A DNA stretch of 64,000 bases, taken from Streptomyces sp. 1-11. Its GTDB lineage: Bacteria > Actinomycetota > Actinomycetes > Streptomycetales > Streptomycetaceae. Position numbers and translations under genes: made by a program. The notes under the pieces are model-generated. The model did not search any database, was not told the DNA's origin, and saw only the letters and a program-made list of their open reading frames with translations. Shown piece by piece: positions 59,600 to 64,000 of this stretch. Where the stretch lies: the NCBI RefSeq assembly GCF_007176755.1, contig NZ_BJTV01000011.1, positions 186,001-250,000 on the forward strand. The letters are read 5' to 3'. Each line of letters starts with the position of its first letter. Within the stretch, counting starts at the first letter, position 1.

Positions 59600-60679
59600 G
59601 TGCGTACCGAACCAAACCTCACCCGGCGTCTGGACCGGGTGTTCGCCAGGCTGGACCGTGAGCCGGAACGGCCGGCCCACATCGATGTGCCGCGGATGAG
59701 CCGGCACCGGGTCGTGCTGTTCACCGCGACCCTCGCCTTCTACCTGGCGATCGTGTGGGCCGTGGTGATCACCTCCTGGCTGGTCCGGCTCGACTGGCTG
59801 GTCATGTTCTTCCGCCCGTACCAGCAGTGGTCGGAGATCCACTGGTTCGTCGACTACTACGTGGTGCTCGGCCAGCGCGGCCCCACCGCCGTGATGGTCG
59901 CCGCCTGGCTGGGCTGGCGCTCCTGGCGGCAGCACACGCTCCGCCCGCTGCTGACCCTCGGCGCCTCGTTGCTGCTGCTCAACATCACGGTCGGCGCCGC
60001 CAAGTACGGCATGGGCCGGCTCGGCCCGCACTACGCCACCGTGATCGGCTCGAACGAGATGGGTCTCGGCGGCGATATATTTCCCAGCGGCCACACCGCG
60101 AACGCCGTGGTGACCTGGGGAATCCTGGCCTACCTGGCCTCCACCCCGACCGCGCGCCGCTGGCTGTCCGCCGTGTCGGCCGTGACCTCGCTGGGCGTCG
60201 GGATGGCCACCGTCTACCTCGGTACGCACTGGCTGAGCGACGTGCTGCTGGGCTGGGCCGCGGGCCTGCTGATCCTGCTCGCGCTGCCGTGGTGCGAGCC
60301 GCTGATCGCCCGGTCCGAGACCGCGATCTTCGACCTGCGCGACCGCTGGCGCGCCCGCCGCGGCCGTACCGTACCCACCCCCGCTCCCGCTTCCGCTTCC
60401 GCTCCCGCTTCCGCTCCCGCGGGGGGAACCCCCTCGGCCGTGCCGGTCACCCCGGTGCTGCTCAAGCCGCGGACCGCGCCCGCCGAGCAGTCCGGCCCGG
60501 CCCGCGAGCCGGTGCCGTCGGTGCGCGGCCCCCGGGCGCCGGTGCACATGGCCCCGAGCCCGCACGCGGCCCGCTCGGAGCGCACCCCGGTCACCCCGGC
60601 GGGCAGCCGCCGCCCACCGCACGCCGACCGGCTGCCGCGCGGCGCCTCCCAGCCGGCTCGTCCCGTCTCGGGCGGCTGA
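59600..60679 (+). CDS. PAP2 superfamily membrane phosphatase
   Basis: A 359-residue protein. Five or six helices (about 40-235) carry the PAP2 motifs. These are a KYGMGRLGP segment in place of the usual KxxxxxxRP, PSGHTAN with the catalytic His, and GTHWLSDVLLGW. The approximately 115-residue cytoplasmic tail is Pro/Ala-rich, with hexanucleotide slippage repeats at 60377-60420. It hydrolyses lipid phosphates such as phosphatidate or undecaprenyl pyrophosphate. Confidence 0.85.
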   Translation: MRTEPNLTRRLDRVFARLDREPERPAHIDVPRMSRHRVVLFTATLAFYLAIVWAVVITSWLVRLDWLVMFFRPYQQWSEIHWFVDYYVVLGQRGPTAVMVAAWLGWRSWRQHTLRPLLTLGASLLLLNITVGAAKYGMGRLGPHYATVIGSNEMGLGGDIFPSGHTANAVVTWGILAYLASTPTARRWLSAVSAVTSLGVGMATVYLGTHWLSDVLLGWAAGLLILLALPWCEPLIARSETAIFDLRDRWRARRGRTVPTPAPASASAPASAPAGGTPSAVPVTPVLLKPRTAPAEQSGPAREPVPSVRGPRAPVHMAPSPHAARSERTPVTPAGSRRPPHADRLPRGASQPARPVSGG

Positions 60680-60731
60680 CGCCCGGCAGGTCGGGGGGTC
60701 CGGTATGCACGAGCGACCCCAGCGGCCACCG

Positions 60732-60768
60732 CGAAGGCCCCGCCCCCGGAAGGGGAGCGGGGCCTTCG
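60732..60768. terminator. bidirectional hairpin between convergent genes
   Basis: CGAAGGCCCCGC pairs with GCGGGGCCTTCG around a 13-nt region that itself contains CCCC and GGGG. It lies between PAP2 and the I78 gene. Confidence 0.8.
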
Positions 60769-60774
60769 GCGTGC

Positions 60775-60990
60775 TCAGCCCTTCCAGGCACGGGTCACCC
60801 GGCCGTCCCGCACCTCGAAGTTGAGCCGGCCCACCCGGTACTCCATGGTGATGATCGCGCCCGGCGGCAGCGACCGTACCGCCGACCATCCGCGCTGCCG
60901 GGCGAGCCGCTCGGCGCTCGGCGCTTCGAGGCCGACGTACCCGTCCGGACTGTCCTGGGGCTCCGCTGGCGGAGTGGGAATCGGTGCCAT
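60775..60990 (-). CDS. I78 family protease inhibitor
   Basis: A 71-residue protein. GYVGLEAPSAERLARQRGWSAVR, then PPGAIITMEYRVGRLNFEVRDGRVTRAWKG, is the potato-inhibitor-like I78 fold with its reactive loop around ITMEY. There is no signal peptide, so it may guard cytoplasmic targets. It is the only gene of its transcript. Confidence 0.8.
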   Translation of the reverse strand: MAPIPTPPAEPQDSPDGYVGLEAPSAERLARQRGWSAVRSLPPGAIITMEYRVGRLNFEVRDGRVTRAWKG

Positions 60991-61285
60991 GCGGCCACGC
61001 TAGGCCGCATCGGGCGGCGACGGAAGGCACGGCGGCGGCCTGCTCCGGCCCCTCTCCTGTCACGCTTCTGTCACAGGTTCCGGGCGCCGGATTTTCTCGA
61101 ACTCCTTCACACGATCGGGGGTTTCCGACTCGTTCGCCGGGGTATTCGAACACAATTTCCGCGTGTCGCAGCACCCCGCCGAATTGGCCGGCGGAAAGCG
61201 CCGCCGCCCCTGTCGGGCCGGGTCCGCGGCGCGTTTCCGCGCCGAATCCGTAGCGGCGCCGGGCGGGCCGAGGCCACCGGGAATT

Positions 61286-62287
61286 TCAGTGATTCGGCGC
61301 CTCACCGGCGTGCGTCGGCGCCGACCGGGCCAAGGCACCGTCGAGCCGGTCGCGGACCCTCCTGACCGAATCGGTCAGCTCGGCGGGCTCCAGGACCTCG
61401 AACGGGAAGCCGGTCATCATGATGTGAATCACCATCACGTCCAGGCTCGGCGCGCCGCTGCGCAGGACGCAGGCGTCGGGGCCGTCGGCCTCCAGCGTCC
61501 CGGCGGACGGCGAGATCCGCTCGGCGGCCTCGTGCAGCGGCACCAGCAGCCGGACCGCGGACCGCTCGGCGTACGCGCGCGTGGAGACGCCCTCGGACAC
61601 ATAGGCGGCCAGGTCGCCGGCGGGCGGTTCGCGTGGGGTGAAGCGGGGGCCGTACGGCGGCCTCGGGGTGATGCGGTCGACGCGGAAGGTCCGCCAGTCC
61701 GACCGGTCCACGTCCCAGGCGACCAGGTACCAGCGGCGCTCGGTGCACACCAGCCGGTGCGGTTCCACGGTGCGGCGGCCGGCGGCGCCGTCGTGCGTGC
61801 GGTACTCGAAGCGCAGCCGCTCGGCGTCCCGGCACAGATGGGCGATCTCGGTGAGCAGCGCCGGGTCGACCGGGGAGGCCGGCGGGCCGCCGCGCAGCAT
61901 CGGCACGGTGAAGGCGTTGAGCGCGCCCACCCGGCGGCGCAGCCGGCTGGGCAGCACCTGCTCCAGCTTGGCGAGGGCGCGCACGGAGGTCTCGCCGATG
62001 CCCTCGATGCCCTGTCCGGCGACGGTGCGCAGGCCGACGGCCACGGCGACGGCCTCGTCGTCGTCCAGCAGCAGCGGGGGCAGTTCGGCGCCCGCGCCGA
62101 GCTGGTAGCCGCCGCCGGTGCCGGGGCTGGCGTTGACCGGGTAGCCCAGCTCGCGCAGCCGGTCGACGTCCCGGCGGACCGTGCGCGGGGTGACGCCGAG
62201 CCGGTCGGCGAGTTCGGCGCCGGACCACTCGCGGTGGGCCTGGAGCAGCGAGAGCAGGCGCAGCAGTCGTGCCGAGGTCTCCAACAT
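61286..62287 (-). CDS. HTH/WYL-domain regulator (YafY type)
   Basis: A 333-residue regulator. The helix-turn-helix (about 5-60) reads ELADRLGVTPRTVRRDVDRLRELGYPV. The WYL domain (about 140-225) contains EPHRLVCTERRWYLVAWD and DWRTFRVDRI, followed by a WCX-type tail. It probably responds to a nucleotide or nucleic acid ligand. Two palindromes lie just upstream of the start, so autoregulation is likely. No ribosome site is obvious before the ATG. Confidence 0.87.
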   Translation of the reverse strand: MLETSARLLRLLSLLQAHREWSGAELADRLGVTPRTVRRDVDRLRELGYPVNASPGTGGGYQLGAGAELPPLLLDDDEAVAVAVGLRTVAGQGIEGIGETSVRALAKLEQVLPSRLRRRVGALNAFTVPMLRGGPPASPVDPALLTEIAHLCRDAERLRFEYRTHDGAAGRRTVEPHRLVCTERRWYLVAWDVDRSDWRTFRVDRITPRPPYGPRFTPREPPAGDLAAYVSEGVSTRAYAERSAVRLLVPLHEAAERISPSAGTLEADGPDACVLRSGAPSLDVMVIHIMMTGFPFEVLEPAELTDSVRRVRDRLDGALARSAPTHAGEAPNH

Positions 62288-62289
62288 GA

Positions 62290-62345
62290 GGCAGAGTCTG
62301 CCGGACGACGCGGACAGCCGCTGTCCTCGACGGGACAGCGGCTGT
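62290..62345. promoter_or_regulatory. palindromic sites in the WYL regulator promoter
   Basis: GGCAGA-G-TCTGCC (62290-62302) abuts the start codon. GGACAGC-C-GCTGTCC (62312-62326) and its partial copy GGACAGC-G-GCTGT (62333-62345) follow, with starts 21 bp apart. The spacing suits two dimers on one DNA face. Confidence 0.6.
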
Positions 62346-62360
62346 GCGTGCGCGGGCGGC

Positions 62361-63011
62361 TCAGAGCGCCAGGCGCCGGCCGGGCACGATCATGTTCGGG
62401 TCGTCGCCGATGACGTTGCGGTTGGCGGCGTAGACCCGCTGCCAGCTGGTGCCGTGCCGGGCGGCGATGGCGCTCAGGGTGTCGCCCTCGCGGACGGTGT
62501 AGCCGCCGCGGGCCGCGTGGCCTTCGGTGCGGGCCGCCGTGCCCTCGGGTTTCGGCGCGGGCGCGGACTTCGTCGTCGCGCCGCTCGCGGTGCCGGCGGC
62601 CGGTGCGGCCGCGGGGGCGGTCCCGGAGGCGCCGGCCCGGCCCGAGCAGACCGGCCAGGCGCCCCAGCCCTGGGCCTGCTGGACCTTGGTGGCGACGGAG
62701 ATCTGCGCGCCCCGGGAGGCCTGGTCGGCCGTCGGGGCGTAGGCGGCGCCGCCGTACGCGCGCCAGGTGCCGGCGGAGAACTGGAGCCCGCCGTAGTAGC
62801 CGTTGCCGGTGTTGATGTGCCAGTTGCCGCCGCTCTCGCACTGGGCGATGCGGTCCCACACCCCGTTGTCCGCCGCGGCCGCGTTGCCGGTGGCGGCCAG
62901 GAGTCCCAGGGGGGCCAGCAGCGCGGCTCCGGCCAGGGCGGCCGTCGCACGGCCCTTGCGGGCACCTTCGGGACGGGCGGTGTTGCGGGTGGTATCGGCA
63001 CACTCGGACAT
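62361..63011 (-). CDS. Rpf-like transglycosylase with LysM domain
   Basis: A 216-residue secreted muralytic enzyme. A signal peptide (to about 46, TGNAAAA) leads to the resuscitation-promoting-factor domain with catalytic Glu59 (AQCESGGNWHINTGNGYYGGLQF). An Ala/Pro/Thr linker and a C-terminal LysM (about 169-216, YTVREGDTLSAIAARHG) follow. It cleaves peptidoglycan during spore germination and growth. GGAGAGGGAATC precedes the ATG at 63011. The roughly 200-nt leader may be structured. Confidence 0.93.
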   Translation of the reverse strand: MSECADTTRNTARPEGARKGRATAALAGAALLAPLGLLAATGNAAAADNGVWDRIAQCESGGNWHINTGNGYYGGLQFSAGTWRAYGGAAYAPTADQASRGAQISVATKVQQAQGWGAWPVCSGRAGASGTAPAAAPAAGTASGATTKSAPAPKPEGTAARTEGHAARGGYTVREGDTLSAIAARHGTSWQRVYAANRNVIGDDPNMIVPGRRLAL

Positions 63012-63549
63012 GTGATTCCCTCTCCACGAACCCGGGCTCCCCCGGGCGGAGCGCGCCTCACCGCGCAGGACCGCGGTTCCTCGCGCCCGCCCCGTCCGCC
63101 GCGGCCGGTGCGGCGATCGTGCTCTGCCTGGCCGGCCGGCGGACGTACCCGAGCGGTGCTCGTTGCACACGGCGGAGGAATCTAGAGAGAGCGGGCGGCC
63201 GATTTCAACCAACTCGCCGTCTTTCCAGGCCAGTTCGCGGTTACCCCGGGTATCGGCGATTTTCGGCCAGCCCATTCATGCATTGATGTCATGATTTTTC
63301 GGCCACCCACCCGGCTGACCTGTGACCCACTTCACCCGTTCAAGTTCCTTGACGTGACACGCACTTGACGGTGAGTGTCCGATTCCGCACCAGCAGTGAC
63401 CCTGTGCGGTGGATGGTTCGATTCCGTTGTCCCGGGGGCGTGACCCCCACCACAGGACGCCCGTTGTCTTCTTCATGAGCCCGGAACCCCGGGGCTCATC
63501 GGCCGGGAGCCACCCGGCCGACCCTGCACCGCATCCCGAGGGAGCCACC
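63012..63549. other. divergent upstream region of the rpf-like and 63.5-kb genes
   Basis: No gene. The rpf-proximal 200 nt are very GC-rich and, on the minus strand, contain GAGGAACCGCGG then CGCGGTGAGG and CCCGGG stems. This is loosely like the core of ydaO-type c-di-AMP riboswitches, but the match is partial. Near 63349-63370 two TTGACG hexamers lie 16 bp apart on the plus strand and may be -35 elements for the following gene. Confidence 0.35.
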
Positions 63550-64000
63550 GTGCCGCGCATGCTCGACGTCAGTGACGCAGTACGCGCCGAGATCGGCGAC
63601 GAAGAAGCCGACCGGCTGCTCGCCGGAGACAACGCCCCGGGCAGTTACGACTGCACCTCCTGCCGCACCCCGGGCGACTCCGAGCAGGAGCGCACCAGCA
63701 CCGTTCTGTTCGTCGGCGACGAGACGGCCGTCCTCGCCTTCGCCCACGCCGGCTGCCTGCCCTCGCAGGTCGTCCAGGTCACCGAGGAGCAGCTGCAGGG
63801 CGCCGTCCGGTCCATCGGGGGCCGTCCGGCCGTGGACGGCGAGCCGCAGCGGTCCGTGCCGGAGCAGGCCGTGCTCGGTGTGACCAGCGGGCTGGTCCTG
63901 ATCGAGGGCGAGTTGCACCCCGCGCTCGTCGTCGAGCCGACGGCGCCCGTCGTGCGCCCCGGCTCCTACGGCTCCGGCGACGACTTCCTGCCGCTGCTCA
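63550..64000 (+). CDS. conserved hypothetical protein, 3' truncated by the window
   Basis: A GTG at 63550, 5 nt after GAGGGAG, opens a frame that stays open to the window end (150 codons). The N-terminus is PRMLDVSDAVRAEIGDEEAD. A CTSCRTPG knuckle at about 35-42 and a later AHAGCLP suggest a possible metal site. I recognise it only as a streptomycete hypothetical protein. Function is unknown. Confidence 0.65.
   Translation, partial: MPRMLDVSDAVRAEIGDEEADRLLAGDNAPGSYDCTSCRTPGDSEQERTSTVLFVGDETAVLAFAHAGCLPSQVVQVTEEQLQGAVRSIGGRPAVDGEPQRSVPEQAVLGVTSGLVLIEGELHPALVVEPTAPVVRPGSYGSGDDFLPLL

Noticed and set aside
60991..61285. Short frames between the I78 and WYL genes
   Set aside because: No ribosome sites or recognisable sequence; treated as intergenic.
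63405..63450. A tRNA-like T-loop (GGTTCGATTCC at 63415-63425)
   Set aside because: No matching acceptor, D-arm or anticodon arm can be folded around it, and the possible T-stem needs wobble pairs.

Overview
The window is high-GC chromosomal DNA from a Streptomyces. Evidence is the extreme third-position GC, frequent GTG starts, leaderless-type promoters, and typical families: streptogrisin-type protease, AA10 monooxygenase with an LAxTG anchor, Rpf/LysM hydrolase, SepF, DUF5685, and a DnaE2 cassette. From memory, the gene order resembles the S. coelicolor SCO1690s to SCO1750s region (soxR, homogentisate dioxygenase, a GDSL esterase, dnaE2 and a SepF paralogue). I could not check this by alignment. 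I see no rRNA, tRNA, insertion sequence, prophage or CRISPR array; it reads as core-arm chromosome.

Region 1 (1-12.4 kb): the end of a NamZ-like muramidase, an esterase, a penicillin acylase, a zinc-ribbon protein, a BKACE-like enzyme, soxR, a MaoC hydratase, a TetR regulator, a YiaA-like protein, an acyl-CoA dehydrogenase with a divergent TetR regulator, an ArsR-like regulator and a DMT exporter. Region 2 (12.4-29 kb): an alcohol/aldehyde dehydrogenase pair, an orphan sugar ABC ATPase, a class F sortase with a likely substrate, MFS and citrate transporters, a molybdopterin oxidoreductase, TetR, hmgA (tyrosine catabolism), GntR, an orphan type ISP C-terminal domain, and a CoA transferase.

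Region 3 (29-36 kb): an ECF sigma factor translationally coupled to its zinc anti-sigma factor, divergent from a DUF4331 / TPR / His-rich nickel-cobalt permease operon. Region 4 (36-46.5 kb): a GDSL esterase, AAA ATPase, DUF72, GntR, double GNAT, DUF402, methyltransferase, MHS transporter, cell-wall-anchored lytic polysaccharide monooxygenase, secreted lipase, and a MarR/cupin pair. Region 5 (46.5-64 kb): dnaE2 with an ImuB-like Y-family protein and LexA-type boxes, a streptogrisin protease, DUF5685, sepF, a glutaryl-CoA-dehydrogenase-like enzyme, a DHA2 exporter, a mannosyltransferase-like protein, PAP2, an I78 inhibitor, a WYL regulator, Rpf/LysM, and a partial hypothetical gene.

The strongest cross-window signal is a near-palindrome, AAACTAGC-N3-GCTAGTTT. 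It lies 30-45 nt upstream of three separate catabolic units: the acyl-CoA dehydrogenase at 8.6 kb, the aldehyde/alcohol dehydrogenase pair at 14.9 kb, and the glutaryl-CoA-dehydrogenase-like gene at 56 kb. One copy sits in the divergent promoter of a TetR gene, which I infer to be its regulator. Further operator-like sites, RNA hairpins and a set of leaderless promoters are listed individually.
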